From positions 1,741,321 to 1,805,320 of the forward strand of contig CACVBU010000181.1 of assembly GCA_902728285.1 (NCBI GenBank): a DNA stretch of 64,000 bases, in the 5' to 3' direction. Numbering within the stretch: the stretch's first letter is position 1; the number at the start of each line of letters is the position of its first letter. Positions 1-12,600 of this stretch are shown here, in pieces. A program made the translations under genes and the position numbers. Below the pieces are notes generated by a model that had not been told where the DNA came from, searched no databases, and was given only the letters and a program-made list of their open reading frames with translations. This DNA is from Clytia hemisphaerica (lineage: Eukaryota > Cnidaria > Hydrozoa > Leptothecata > Clytiidae).

Positions 1-2653
1 CAGCTAAAAAACAACCTGTCTTGTTAGGCCATTGCAATGACTAAAATGTCAAATTTTGATATTGGGAATTTCCTGTTCATGTGGAGATTAAAATAAAATT
101 TCCTGCCTTTCTTGTTTTTTTGTTGTTTTTTTTGCTAAATTGGGTGGAGCAACTGAGATAATTTATCAAGAATATATGGTACCCTTTTCTGACCTCTTTT
201 TGTTATGTTTAGTACATTTATATTTTATTTATATTGTTATCACCTTGAGGTTGACATTCTAATAGACATAGCGCAACAGGGGAGTTAATTGACTCTTTTT
301 TCAATTTGGTCCAATGGGGGGCGTTTTAAATGATTGTTCATTTCAGGTCCAAAGCTTTCAGATTTACGTATTTGTGTTTAAGATTTGCATCTTTTTCCAC
401 TTTATGAAAAGTTGTTTTTATATACAGTTTTTTTTTTCGACTGAAAGGCAAACGCCGACTTACTGGTGGGTAGATATCTTGCAATTTCAGTTTGGTCTTA
501 ATCTAACAATGTCTCTTTTTGCATCTCTGTCCGTTTACAGCTATCTTTGGTGCAGTTTAGAGATTAAGAAATGGTCAGATTTTGCACATATTTTTTTTTA
601 GCTGAAAATGTGTTTTGATGTTTCAGCTCTGTTTTTAAAAGTTTTATTCCCCACGTTGAATTATTTTGAATTCACAAGAGCCTCATCAGTAAAAAATTAG
701 TAGGTAAAAATTTTCGTCGTTAAAAAATTCTATTTTTTTTGCTAATAATTTCATCACTTTGTAACGAAGAATAGTTTTTTGTCGACAATTTTCTACCAAC
801 AAAGGTTAGCCTATACTAGACGTCACGGCCTTTTTTCCTACGCAGTAACGGAAACTTAATGAAAAATCCCGACTTTTGGTGAGGTACCCGCTTCAACAAG
901 GTAAGCTTTTTTGAGAATTTTTCAGGGTCGCTCGCGTGAAATGGACTTCCAAGGCCAACTTAGAACACTTCAAAAATGAAGAAAATCAGACTTAATCTGA
1001 TTTAATCTACGTTTATCTTTAGAGATCTTTGGTTAGATTAAGAAAATTCAAAAGCCACGAAAAATCGATGTTTTCCAAGGAAAAGCTCCCGTCTCTCGCC
1101 ATATTAACATTTTTCTTTGAAAAGTTGAATTTTTTTAACAGTGAACATTTTTTTGTTAGAATTTTTTACTTTTGTTCTTATGATTTTGATTAAAATAAAA
1201 TGTTAATTCTGTTACTTTTTTATGAAGAATTTTTTTTTTCAATTTACGAAGAGTGAATGAAGTCCGTAAGGATTTAACAGTGTATTGAAACAATTTCAAA
1301 CAAAGTTTACATCAATTAAAAGAAAGACCCAAAATTTTTCATTTAAAAAATAAAAATCTTGAAACAGAAAAAAAATTCTGAAATGAAAGATTGAATAAAA
1401 AAAAAAATAGGAAAGAAAAATGGAAATGAATTATTGAAGTGCTGCTTGAAAATAAAATCTTTCTTTTTTTGCAATTCATTATTTTCATTATTCTTATTAT
1501 TATTAGTTTTTCATTCTTTTAAATGATGAATTATGTTTGGAGGGACTCAGGACGAGAGAGAAACAAGTATCTTTACTTTGATTTTCTTTTCACATTAAAT
1601 CAAATTAACCTATTTTTGTTTTATTTTACGAATTGTTTTCAATCTATTATTTACTTCCAATTGTTTCTTTGAAAGTTTCTTCCTCTTTATTTACATGTCA
1701 TTTTTATTTCAAAAATATTTTTTTTTCATTTTAATTTGTTTTCATCTAAGTGTTTTGAGGTTTGAGATTGAACTTCAAAACTTGGGTATTATTTTGGTGT
1801 GAAATCAGGGCCGAATAATGGTATGCTTCGTGGACCATAGAACTTTGTGGAGTTCCCATCATATATGTTGGTCTTAGATTTTAACCTGAGATTTCAAAAA
1901 CATAGAGATTTTTCCGCACTGAATGTCACCAAACAAACAGTTTATGACGTAATCATAAAGAATCGGAGGATGAAGCGCCATACTGTATAGATAATTTCAC
2001 AAATGATTATCTTCTAGCTCCTTTTAGTTAGAGCTAAAATATTACTCAGTCAGTGGTTTAAAAGAAATTTCCTGATTCCAAAGAGACAAAAAGTTTGTCG
2101 TAAATGTGTAATTTGTAGCTATTTGTAAAAGTTGTTTCAATGTTTTGAAAAATTTCGTACATATTGCTTTACGGAACTCCCTAGTTTTGGCACATCATCA
2201 GTGTGTGCACTGTGATCCTCGTGGCATGAGTTCACAGTTTCCATACATCACTTATGATACGACGCACTCATGATTTTGACACATTTTCCATCTCAAATCT
2301 TAAAGTTTTGAATTAAGATGGGAATGGAAGATTTTTGCTATTTTCACTTGTATGTTGTAAATTTAGCTGCTGGTTGCTCGACACTGAATTTCTATCCTTG
2401 GTAATAGAATCAGTTCAAAGCTCAACACTTAGTGTTTTGAGCACTCTGGTGACAACAGCAGTCTATACTCGCTTACCCAAGCCTCATTGATAAGTCCTTG
2501 AGTTGGACGAAACACGTGCCTGTCAAAAGATATTCTTACTCTAAAGGCGTTTATTCGGGACCTTAAAGTACTAATATTTAACTTATTTTAGATTATTCAT
2601 CAATACATCAAAAATTAAATCGAAAAAAACTATCTGGACTTTGAACCTTTAGT
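1..2653. other. AT-rich intergenic sequence
   Basis: I see no supported gene here. The stretch is rich in A and T runs, and short open frames such as 314-601 are low-complexity phenylalanine-rich translations. The only recognisable piece is a repeat fragment near 805-910. The last 100 bases are the 5' flank of GLR1. Confidence 0.6.
805..910 (+). repeat. dispersed repeat fragment, also seen around 37388 and 38990
   Basis: The words 'agcctatactagacgt' and, about 60 bases later, 'cccgacttttggtgaggt' recur at 37388-37430 and 38990-39030, either side of the TIR transposon at 37438-38836. The second locus therefore looks like a copy of the same repeat split by that transposon. Confidence 0.45.
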
Positions 2654-3981
2654 ATGGTTCTCGTCATACACCTATTATGGGTGCTTTGTACAATGCTGAT
2701 GGAAAATCATCTAGTCTACAGCCACGGTATGAATCTTTCTGAGGAAGTTGGTAGCTATCTAGACGTCTTCTATTGGGACGTCAAACCGTTCATTTTTGAG
2801 AAAGAGAACGGCGAAATTGACGGCATCATACCACGCATTATTCATCAAGGGGAAACGTATTGTAATAATGATCGCGTCAACGTGAACGGCTCTTATAAAA
2901 TGTTTATGAGATTTTATAAAAAGTTTCACGACCGAGAATCGTTTCACCAAGCTGTTCACCAAGGGGATCTTCTGCAACCAAACGTGTCGCGTGATCGCAC
3001 GTTCTGGACACCCGTCATATCACACTCCCACAAAATGGAAAAAGATTTCCTGAAGAGGAATAACATTCAATTGTTTCAGCTTTTTAAATCGAATGAGATT
3101 GCGGTTATTGTACCGCGATTCATGATTTCCTTACCTACTAAAATCCTACGTGGTATTTTCAGTTGCGGTCAAGTCTTTGTCATTGCATTCCTGTTGGCTA
3201 TATTGTTTGGTATTTTTGTTTGGGTTATCGAGCATTACCGAAACGATTGTTTCCCAAAGTCCTTTTTCAAGGAATGGGTAAAGGATTATGGTGGTCGTTG
3301 GTTTCCATGACGACCGTAGGTTACGGTGATGTGGTGCCCAGTTCCCCATTGGGACGAACCATAGCTTTATTTTGGCTTTTCATTGGAATGATGATCGGTT
3401 GCGTCATGACGGCGACAATGACGGACGTCGTTTCAGGTGTCGACGATTTAATGGTCCGTGGTAAAGTCGTTGCCGTTCTTGAGAATTCTAACGAAGAAAA
3501 AGTAGCCGAACAAGACTTTCGCGCTAAAGTGCTACCGGCGCATTCGTACGAACAAGCGCTAGAATACGTACGTAAGGGTAAGGCGTACGCCGCTATGATA
3601 AACGCCGACGTAGCGTCGTGGTACGTCGATGAAATACAGGACGACGATAATGATATGCCGTTACGTATCGTACGTAAATTGCCAGCATTTTTAAACATCA
3701 ACTGTATCATGTCACGTAACGTATCCAAAGAAGTACGTAAAATTCTAAACTGTATGTATAAAATGCGCGATGAAGTTTACACACATTCCGTAGAAGACTA
3801 TAGAAGGTATCTACATACTGAGACTTTGTATATAGGCTCTGTGACGGAGCTCTTTTACCAGAACATTTACATTCGTTTGCTCTCCGTCTTGGTGCTTGGA
3901 CTAATAGTCATTGGGAACACCTTAGACCTTGTCAAATACTTCATGAAACATGTTGGCGATGGTAGCGAAACTTATGTTTAG
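2654..3981 (+). CDS. GLR1: iGluR-like receptor with K+ filter, one frameshift
   Basis: Predicted plasma-membrane ligand-gated channel subunit of the local GLR family. Frame 1 (2654-3310) gives a signal peptide, the first ligand-binding lobe with the family motif of the type VKPFIF..ENGEIDGIIPR, and TM1 (about residues 172-195). The reading then moves to another frame, which runs to the stop at 3979-3981 and carries the filter TTVGYGD (3310-3330), TM2, the second lobe (INADVASWY), the HTETL motif and TM3. The switch lies near 3262-3275, where one base is missing relative to the paralogues, next to a run of five T. If that base is restored the product is about 442 residues, in line with the family. 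Either this copy is a young pseudogene or the assembly has a homopolymer error. An AATAAA lies at about 4273. The second half is unusually rich in CpG (many tacgt words). It stands apart from GLR2-GLR4, being on the opposite strand. Confidence 0.8.
3268..3275 (+). other. frameshift site in GLR1
   Basis: The frame upstream ends in a stop at 3308-3310. The frame that continues homology is offset by one base deletion at about this place, just after the T run at 3263-3267. All other GLR copies read through this region in one frame. Confidence 0.7.
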
Positions 3982-5489
3982 ATATTCTCTTCCTTTTCTT
4001 TTTGATTAATTCTTTTCTGTCTTGATTATTTATGATTTTTTTGGTTTATTTTTCTCTAATTTTTGTCTGTCAAATACTTAAGTTGGGTCAGTGCTACATG
4101 TGTATAAAACTGCGCGCCCTACATCTATTTTACAGACCAAAAGAATCGTTCTGCCTCTTCTGGCTCTGCCATTTCATACCCAAAACACACGTCTTTTCAA
4201 CTGTCCCTCCTTATACCTGTGTACCGCGATAACGCATTATCTAATCCAAAAGCATACTATGACATCCATCCAATAAATTTCACGTTACCTATAAACAAAC
4301 AGAGAGACGATGAGCTCAAAGTTGACGTTTTGTCAAAAACCAAGAAATCTTCGTAAAATGCTTTTAAAAATTGAGAATTTATGATCTTAAAACTCTGCTT
4401 ACTATCGAATCTTATCTAAATCTGCCGTTTTTGAGGGCTTAGTCTCCAGGCTGCGAGTGAACGGTGTTTGAAAGTTAATTGTTATTTTTGCCTGCTATTT
4501 TTCTTGATAAAAGGCTTTTAAAAAAATTTTTTACTATATTGTTTAAAAAATCATGTTTTTAAAATTTTTGTTGATATAAAATGAAGCGATGAGTTGTTGT
4601 TTTTAATTTTTTGCTAAACTTATCAGTAGCCGTTAGGTGAGTGGGTGGGTTTGGAGGCTGGGCAAGTGGTACCCAGCATGCTGTGTCGTTGAATAAGGTT
4701 TACAGTCTAAGAAAACCGCAGTTGTCTTGGAACTTTCGAGAAAGAAAGATGAATAACAATTTCATACCAAATTCAAAAAATAATTGTTCTATATAAAACT
4801 ATAGATATCATAAAAAAAACTAGACTAAAAATAGTCTGGTTTTGTCTACAGTCAGAGGATAAACCCCTTCTTTTCCTTAAAAACCTGATAAGCCAATTAA
4901 AATAGATTTACTGGATTTCTATAAAAAAAAATTCTCTTTTCAAGGGCTCTGGATTTTCAGCTTATTTTACAGGAAGATATTGTAGGAAAGAGTTCAAAGA
5001 ATCGCTCAACCAGATTAACCTCCTTTTGATTCTTTCAGAAGAAATTGCCTGGTAATAAAGAGAAAATCCAAAACGCAGAGTAGAAAATACACAAGCTTTT
5101 TTCAAATACTCTCAAAAATTTTCACCCGTGTAATTGGTTTTAGTGCAAGTAAAAAGTAGAGAGAAAGAATGGAGAACAAAACCTTACAAGCTGGGTCTTG
5201 TTCTAGTTCAACGAACTTTCAATTTTCACGGCCGAAAAGACAGAAGATCCTTTAATTTGCCGGACCGGTTATATTAATGAACTTTCGCTAATTGGAACTT
5301 CTCTTTTTAGAATCTTTCACTAATTCGAACTTCTCAGCTCCTGTTTTAAAAAGGGAAACCCTCGTAAAGTAATTTTCTTTCATTCGAATCTAATTCGAAC
5401 ACATTTGACTCCGCCTTTAGTTTGATTAACGGGAGTTATCGATTAGGCTTCTGGTTCACTGAGATACAGAATAATGATAAAATCGGTAC

Positions 5490-5556
5490 ATTCAAGTCAA
5501 AGAAAACTACAGATGTAGTGAACCCTAATAGATGTAGTTTTATTTGACTTGAATGA
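5490..5556. repeat. short hairpin
   Basis: The word cattcaagtcaaa at 5490 is the reverse complement of the end near 5556 (tttgacttgaatg), and the inner parts also pair. The unpaired loop is about 15 bases. Function unknown. Confidence 0.5.
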
Positions 5557-6422
5557 CACAAACATGGCCTTTCTACGTCGAGGAGAGTCATTGACCTTTA
5601 GTCCGATAATTTCCCACTGGGTTTTATACTTAAGTGATTTGGGGAAATGATAACCGCGCTGAAAAGGACCTGTATCTCTGATGATGACAATTTGCTGGGG
5701 AAAATTTCTAACGTTAAGTTTTGGTTATCAAGAAAATGTGAAAATGAGAATAAATGAAATCTCGTGTTAAAGAATTCTGAGAGATCCTATTCTATGTAGG
5801 GATCGCATGGGCTCAGAACTACTATTTTTGTGTTACGAAATGACCTCAAAATATTTTTCTGGGGTAAAAAAAAAAGACTATCGCTCATTTCCTTTTCAAT
5901 CGTATCGAAACCAGACCTCCTGGGAAGTATCTCAAAGTGGGATATTAAAATCTCTCCTTGTTTTATTGTCGTAATAAATTAAGCCCAACAAACGAAAAGA
6001 AAACACAAAAGAAATAGAAAGAGTTTCTACAATGCGATAATTGGTCTTAATGTTTTTACGTAGAAAGCATATTATACAATCTTTTCATTTCATAATATTC
6101 TTCTATGTAATACTTTAATGTCGCGGCTCTACTCTTTAAAGATATCATATCCCTTTGATATTATTTTTTCTCCCCAAACTTAAATTTTTCTATCTCTTTC
6201 ACAATTCAAATTATTTTTTTCAGATCATAAAATAATAATAGGGAAATTGAAAAATATTCTACTTTTTTCAATTATTCTCAAGTAGTTTTTGATCTTTATT
6301 TGGGTCAAACAGAGTGTTCTTAAAACTTCACATGTCAAGGCTGGTGGACAAACAGGCTCACACAGGGCCTTATTCAAGCCCAGCTCAATACCAAAAGTGC
6401 AACCATGATGATTACCAGACTA

Positions 6423-6579
6423 CAGTGGAATCTTGCTAAACTTGAACTTCTAGTATTCGAAATTTTATATAATTCGAAACTAATTCCCATTTCTCTCCCT
6501 CGTAAAAAAACTCTATTAATCGAATCTTTCTCTAATTCGAACGAATAAAACTCAAGTTCAAATTAATGAGAGTTAACTG
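6423..6579. mobile_element. pogo/Tigger-like MITE, degenerate
   Basis: The element begins CAGTGGAATCTTGCTAAA after a TA dinucleotide and ends with ...GTTAACTG. The inside has 'attcgaa' words typical of pogo/Tigger termini. No ORF is present. Ends are approximate and the right-hand TA has decayed. Confidence 0.45.
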
Positions 6580-6631
6580 CACATTTCGCATCCATTGAAT
6601 CTATCAAAGAAAAAACATGTGATGGCCTTTG

Positions 6632-6862
6632 AGGCCGGTCTCCGCTGTCTTTTTCGAGCAAAGCTTACACGCTATTGGTCAAATAAAAAAATGAAGCAAC
6701 TCCATTGGCGTGATCCGACGTAACGGTTGAAAAAAGTTGAAATGTGTTCAACTTTCTTTCGAACGCGCACTACATTTTTATGACGTAATCTTTTTTCCAA
6801 GCAAAAAAAATTGAAGCCAAAAGGTGCAATTGCAGCGTGCGCAAGTGGAGACCGACCTTTAG
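6632..6862. mobile_element. MITE, GGCCGGTCTCCAC family, copy 1
   Basis: The termini AGGCCGGTCTCC and GGAGACCGACCT are inverted repeats. Internal words (gagcaaagctt, acgctattggtcaaa, gttgaaatgtgttcaac, atgacgtaat) are shared with copies at 15225-15470 and 39211-39450. It is non-coding. Confidence 0.7.
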
Positions 6863-7372
6863 TCTATCGGATAGTAAGCGTCATATGAAATATTCATCAG
6901 TGGTCCTATAAAGTGTGTTCTACAAATTTACCAAAAATTTTAGATCAAATCTATGTTGCTGTTATTATTGTTGATCAATTTCTCTATTTAGAAAACGGAT
7001 CTGGTAGTATACTTGTTTTCTCCGAGCGATGTTTACAGTCAATGCTAATTTTTTCTGTGAATTTCCTCTAAAGGTTTGACTCTAGTTGAAGTATAAAAAT
7101 GTTATACGCGAGCTTTCCCATTAATCATTCTCAATGGAGAAATGAGATTTGATGGTAGTGAGAGCACCCATAAAAAATGCACTAATTAGTTAAGTTTTTT
7201 ATTCATCGACATTTGCAAATTGACAGTAGAGCAACAGCAATTGGATCTTCGCCACAACCCTTTTATGTGTAACCATTATTTTCACCATACAATCTCTCAC
7301 GGCTAAAAAGCCATCTCTAATGAGATTAAATGATAGATTAAAAATCTGTTGTTCCGATTCCAATTCAATCAG

Positions 7373-8848
7373 CTAGCTGGTTGGTGCCATCGACGTACGT
7401 TTGCGAATCGCTAAGAGAACAACATCATTGGATTGACATTCATAATCATCATCATCTGGATCCTCATCACAGTCCTCTTCATCACCATCACTGTTTTCAC
7501 CGTTTAATCTCTCACGACCTAGAATCCATCTCACACAATTGATTGCACGCTGTCGGAAATCACCTTTATCTTTCAAAACCACGCCGATATCACGTGACAA
7601 GCCAAGAACCAATAAGCAACCAGAGACGATCACAAAAAGACGGATAACAGAGTGGTTCACAACCATGTCGTATAGCGAATGCTCGACTTGAACGGCTTCG
7701 AGATTCAAATTCTTGTTATACTCATCTCGAGCATAGTAGTAAATCTCCTCTTTCAACTTGAACATACATCCAAACAACCTTTTAACCTCTTTTGTCACAT
7801 TCTTACCAATCATGACCAAAATATGAACATTTGCCGGTAGTGTCTTAACTACCGTAATCTCTGGTTGAGGCTGGTTTTGACCAAGAACCTCTGATTGATA
7901 CCATGCTGTTATGTTTTCTAACATCACGCCGGCATCAACTTTGCCACGACGTACCAGATCTATAACCTCCTCATAGGAGCTTGCATTCACAATGTTGGCG
8001 TGGTAGTCGTGCTCGGCTATTTTAGCTTCAAACGAGTTTTCAAGAACTGAAATTCTTTTCTCGTAAATATCCATATTAACGCCTGTTACGGCATTTGTCA
8101 ACGTTGCCGTAAAGACGGACGCTAATAGAACACCAAACACTAACCAATGTAATGCTATGTAACGTCCTATCGGTGTTCGAACCAAGACGTCGCCGTACCC
8201 CACTGTCGTCATTGATACAATGCAGAACCAATAAGCTGTCGAGAAACCGCGGACAAAAGAGGTTGGGAACTGGTCATTAGAGCGGCACTCGGATAACCAA
8301 ATGCAAACGGCAAATATACAGGAAATGAGACTAGCCACAACAATGATTGTTTTTAAATGTGAAATTCCGTTATAGAATTTATGAATTAGATTAATATCTT
8401 CTCGACGTACAATCACTGCTAGACGTTGCGCTTTCAGTAAGTTGAAAATATCGTATTGGTTACGCGTGGCCCATTGGATATCAATTTCGTTCATGACTGG
8501 TGCCCAGATGAGTTTCTCTGTCTTCATTCCTTCAAATATTGATTGGTTATGATATTCTGTGTGATTGTACATGAGTTCGTTAAACGCTTTATAAGATTTG
8601 GTACGCCTTTTGTGCTTGAAACCAACCATCCCAACAGTCCAGTTACTTTCTGAACAGTAGTAATGGGCACGCTCAAATATACGTGGTAGTATACCATTAA
8701 ATTCACCATTTTCATCCTCGTATATAAATGGTTTGACTTCCCAGAAAATGGCTTCAAGTGAATTGTTAACGTGACGTGGTGAACTTGCCAAAACTGGCGT
8801 AACACAGAAAATATAGTAAGCCACTATTAAAATTACCAACGATTCCAT
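7373..8848 (-). CDS. GLR2: iGluR-like receptor with K+ filter
   Basis: An intact single-exon gene of 491 residues. A hydrophobic signal peptide (about 1-22) is followed by the first lobe with WEVKPFIYEDENGEFNGILPR (core), TM1 near residues 165-187, filter TTVGYGD at residues 214-220 (8189-8209), TM2, the second lobe with GVMLENITAWYQ, and TM3 near 400-420. The lobe-2 Glu sits six residues before the Tyr, the place of the agonist-contacting Glu of AMPA receptors; GLR3 shares it, while GLR1, 4, 5 and 8 have Ala there. The cytoplasmic or trailing end is odd for the family: an acidic run of about 20 Asp and Glu residues near 455-475, then a basic end. Ligand and physiological role are not known. 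Neighbour GLR3 lies 0.85 kb upstream on the same strand. Confidence 0.88.
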   Translation of the reverse strand: MESLVILIVAYYIFCVTPVLASSPRHVNNSLEAIFWEVKPFIYEDENGEFNGILPRIFERAHYYCSESNWTVGMVGFKHKRRTKSYKAFNELMYNHTEYHNQSIFEGMKTEKLIWAPVMNEIDIQWATRNQYDIFNLLKAQRLAVIVRREDINLIHKFYNGISHLKTIIVVASLISCIFAVCIWLSECRSNDQFPTSFVRGFSTAYWFCIVSMTTVGYGDVLVRTPIGRYIALHWLVFGVLLASVFTATLTNAVTGVNMDIYEKRISVLENSFEAKIAEHDYHANIVNASSYEEVIDLVRRGKVDAGVMLENITAWYQSEVLGQNQPQPEITVVKTLPANVHILVMIGKNVTKEVKRLFGCMFKLKEEIYYYARDEYNKNLNLEAVQVEHSLYDMVVNHSVIRLFVIVSGCLLVLGLSRDIGVVLKDKGDFRQRAINCVRWILGRERLNGENSDGDEEDCDEDPDDDDYECQSNDVVLLAIRKRTSMAPTS

Positions 8849-9692
8849 TTTTATTGATGGTTACTGCAGAGTTTCAAAATCAGATAGATTAGTTAAGTTA
8901 CAACGATGATTTCTTTTGCCAAGGAAATTTTTTTTTCACAAAGTAAAAAAGGCGTTTTTTTTTTACTTCTTGACCTTTCATTAAAGGGTTGTTTTTGTGT
9001 TATATATGAATTGATCTTAAGATAAAAAGAAGTCTATTAGGGCCCAAACGACATTATCAGTCATTTCCGTAAAGGGGACAGAAACAGGTTCAGAAAGGAC
9101 GGGAAAAGTGACAGGTGAAATTTGATTGGTCACCCAAAGTAAGAGCCAAGGAAGAAGAAAAATTTTAATTAGAATGGTTTAATAATCCCAACTTGTTTTC
9201 GTTTTCCTTATGTTTTTAAGGCTCGATGAAGGTTCCATTTGAAGAATTTCAATCTAATCTAATGGCTTTACTTCTACAACAGAGTTTTTATTTGAAATGA
9301 ATAACATATGACTAAAGAAATTGTTTACATAGGGCATATATATATATTAGTAAGTCTCGAAAAAATCATTTGAACGTAATTGAAATACTAAAGTTCACAC
9401 CTTCACAAATTTCAGAGCAGTTCAAACCTAGCGAGGGACTAAATCTCTCAATCTCTATTCAGTGCTGACGAGTCCTGATAAGGATGAAATGCATATGCTG
9501 CTCTGCCAACCAAATCTCCTTAGTGAATAAAGTTGGACAAAAATTCTTTGTGATAAAAGGACTTCAACCTGCTGCAAATTAGCTATCCATTTTCAATTAG
9601 GAATCTCTTTGTAAGGTTTACGTAAGTTTGTGTAAAAACGAACATTAAATGTTAAAGATCTCATAAAAAAATCAAAAAAACTTTCAGATAAT
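8849..9692. other. spacer between GLR2 and GLR3
   Basis: Contains the GLR2 promoter side and the 3' flank of GLR3. No repeat, RNA gene or further ORF could be supported. Confidence 0.5.
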
Positions 9693-12600
9693 TCAAAATA
9701 AACTTTCTCGTGTAATTGGTGAAGCTACAGAGGCTTGAGCGCTTAAAAGTGCTTTCGAAATGAATTCCTTCTTCTCATCTAACAATGCCTGCCGCCCAAA
9801 AAACCACCCCATGTAATTCTTAACCGTTTCCACCATATTGATTTCCTGTTTCTCTGATCGCAACCAATTAAAGAAATCGTAAGACAATCCCACGACCATG
9901 ATTAAGAAGACAACGATGACAATTATTCGGAATCGCATATCGTGGTGGAATAATGTCCATAAGTTGTTCTCAATATGGATTGGTTGTTGGAAGAGATACT
10001 TGTTAAAGATATCACGTGAGTAAGAATAAACCTCGTCAGCATATTTTGACATGCAGTTGATAAATTCTTTCTGCTCTTTATCAACCTGAAAGAAATGTAG
10101 AAAGTTCAAAGTGAACATCGGCCATGCCAGTTGTCTACTTCCACACCCGGGGGGGGGGGGCACTCGATTTTGAAACGACCGTACGTTCGGCCAAAAATCA
10201 GGTTTCTAAAATCGGACCCAAAGTCCAAATAACCTACCCATGAGGGCCGCACGTCCGGTAGGTCACTTACCTGGAGTACTCCCCCCCCGGGACTTCCAAA
10301 CCCCCTTCTCACAGACCCGGTATGGTTTTCCAGTCAGTGGGGGTAAAAATAACAGACTAAAACTCGATAGGGATTGATATCCTCATATGTTTCATGGCTG
10401 GGGATTTCAATTCTTTTGTTTTCAAGACAGAAAATTCAGTGGAGATGGGAAAAAATAGCATAAAATTTTGCAGTGAGGATTGGTTTATTTGATTATATTC
10501 AGTGGGGACAAAAACTCGAGGATAATTTTCCACCGGGGACGATATTTTGGCCAATTTTTCCAGTGAGAAAGAGATCCCTGTGGGTCTGTGAGCAGGGGGT
10601 GTACTTTCCAGGTCGCTGAGATCTAGTAGATGTCTACTGTCAAGGTTGCTGGCATCCCCTGACTAATTCGTGCCGAAATTTAGATCTTCTTTCAAAAGAG
10701 CCTCTTTAAATCCCCATTTCAAATTTCAACAGGTCGATTTTGTATCTTTTTTATTCAAAATAAGAGGTGATGATTTGATGCTTTGTAAAAATACCTCCAA
10801 TCTTGATAGACATAGCTTCTGGTATAAGGTTATACACTGTTAGCCTGAACTTCGAGTATAAAATTTGGAGTGGATTTGAAATTTTTTTTTCAAGTTAAAC
10901 ACATAACCTACTCGGTGAAATTTCAGTTTAGGATTTTTTTATTGGACCTAACAAATATGAAAGTTTTCGAAAAACAGCTCACCTTTTTACTCATCATAAT
11001 CATGAAATGAATAGGACCATAAATAGTCTTCACAATAACGATCGGGCGGTCAGAAACTTTGTTATCATGATGCATTTTCTCTTGCATCCATGACGCCACC
11101 ATCTCTACCATTACGCCCGCATCAACCGCCCCTGAACGAACCATGTCAATTACCTGCCATGATACAAAGATGTTGTTTAGTCTTTACGAGGCCAATAACA
11201 GTTTATCATAGAAACAAATACATTTTTCAACTGAGGCATGTGCCTAAAGGGGTCGGTTTGGATCTGGTTTAGAAATGTAATAAAATTGATAATACGGTTA
11301 ACCAACCCTCTCTATTTCGAACTCAACGGGAAATCTTATTTTTTCGATATAAGGCCCGGCGGAACAATCGTAAAAGTGGGGAGGCTGAAGGCTCAAAATG
11401 AAATGAAATTCCCTAGGAATTTGAGAAAAAAATCTCATTTGCTCAAAAGCGGGGAGGCTGAAGTCTCCCCGCTTCCGCCGGGGAGACTTCCTGGATATAA
11501 CAGATAGATTTCAAGTATGAATATTTTATGAGGCTTTTTCTGTGACGGGAGCTGAGAATCACTTCGAATTATAAGAATTCAAATAATAGCATTTCAAATC
11601 AGGGAGGATCAACTGTATCCCTTAGTTGTCATTCTAAAAATTCATTGGAGCACTACAACTTGATTTTATGTTTAAGGCGCTTTGCTGAGTGGGTCGATTA
11701 AATCAATTTCTCACTTATCAACGAGACAGCAGAGTACCTCTTTAGCGACCGTAGTGCAGTGGTAGAGTATCTGGTTACGGTGCGCAAGGTTGTGGGTTCA
11801 ACCCCCAGCTGGGTCATACCAAAGATTCCCAAAAATTGTACTTGATGCCTCTCTGCTCTATGCTCAGCAGTTAACAGAAGGATCAAGGGTAAGTGGAGCA
11901 ATCCAGGGAGAAAGAGTGGCGCCTTCCCCTACCTTCCGGTAGAAAGCTATCTAAAGAGAAGCCTTCGGCTGCGGTCGCAGACTTACTTATATCACATTTC
12001 CCTAATGTTAACTACACCTTTCCCGAGATATTTTCGACTTTTTTGTTACAATGTTTGAGTGTCCAGACTGACTTACTTACCTCTTCGTATGATTTTGCAG
12101 GCACTACGTTGGCTTTATAATCCTTCCCTGCTATCTTTGATTCATATGAATTCTCCAACACGGCAACACGCTGGTTTTCGATGGAAATGTGATCAACAGA
12201 GTTGACAGCATCCGTCATCGTTGTTGTCATCAAGCACCCTGAAATTTGTATACAGATTCCATAATTCATGATATGCACCATTGCAATGTCTTCCATGGAC
12301 CCAACAGCTGATTGGTTGCAAGTGACGCGGTATTGACTGATTTTACGTCACTTACAACCAATCAACTATTGGGTCCTTGATGTCAGAAGACAGCGCAATG
12401 ATGCAGATCATGAATACAGTTGACGCTCTCTAATTCGATCTTCAAGGGGACTTGGATTTTCATTGAATAAGGGAGCTTATCGAATAAGGGAGCGTCATGA
12501 CAGTTTCTTGTTGACGGGGACTTTAAATTTCATCGAATAAGGGAGCCTATCGAATAGTAGAACGTCGAATTAGAGAGCGTCAACTGTAGCTCAAATTTTT

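Larger units (their letters stand above)
3982..7372. other. intergenic region between GLR1 and GLR2
   Basis: No coding region with family resemblance is visible. It contains a small hairpin (5490-5556), fragments rich in 'ctaattcgaac' that resemble pogo-type ends (about 5280-5420), a pogo-like MITE (6423-6579) and one member of the GGCCGGTCTCCAC MITE family (6632-6862). Confidence 0.5.

Noticed and set aside
314..601. Open frame of 95 codons
   Set aside because: Phe-rich, low complexity, crosses T runs, no domain and no splice context.
11238..12120. Several short plus-strand frames inside GLR3 intron 2
   Set aside because: They are translations of the pogo-like MITE and the SINE.
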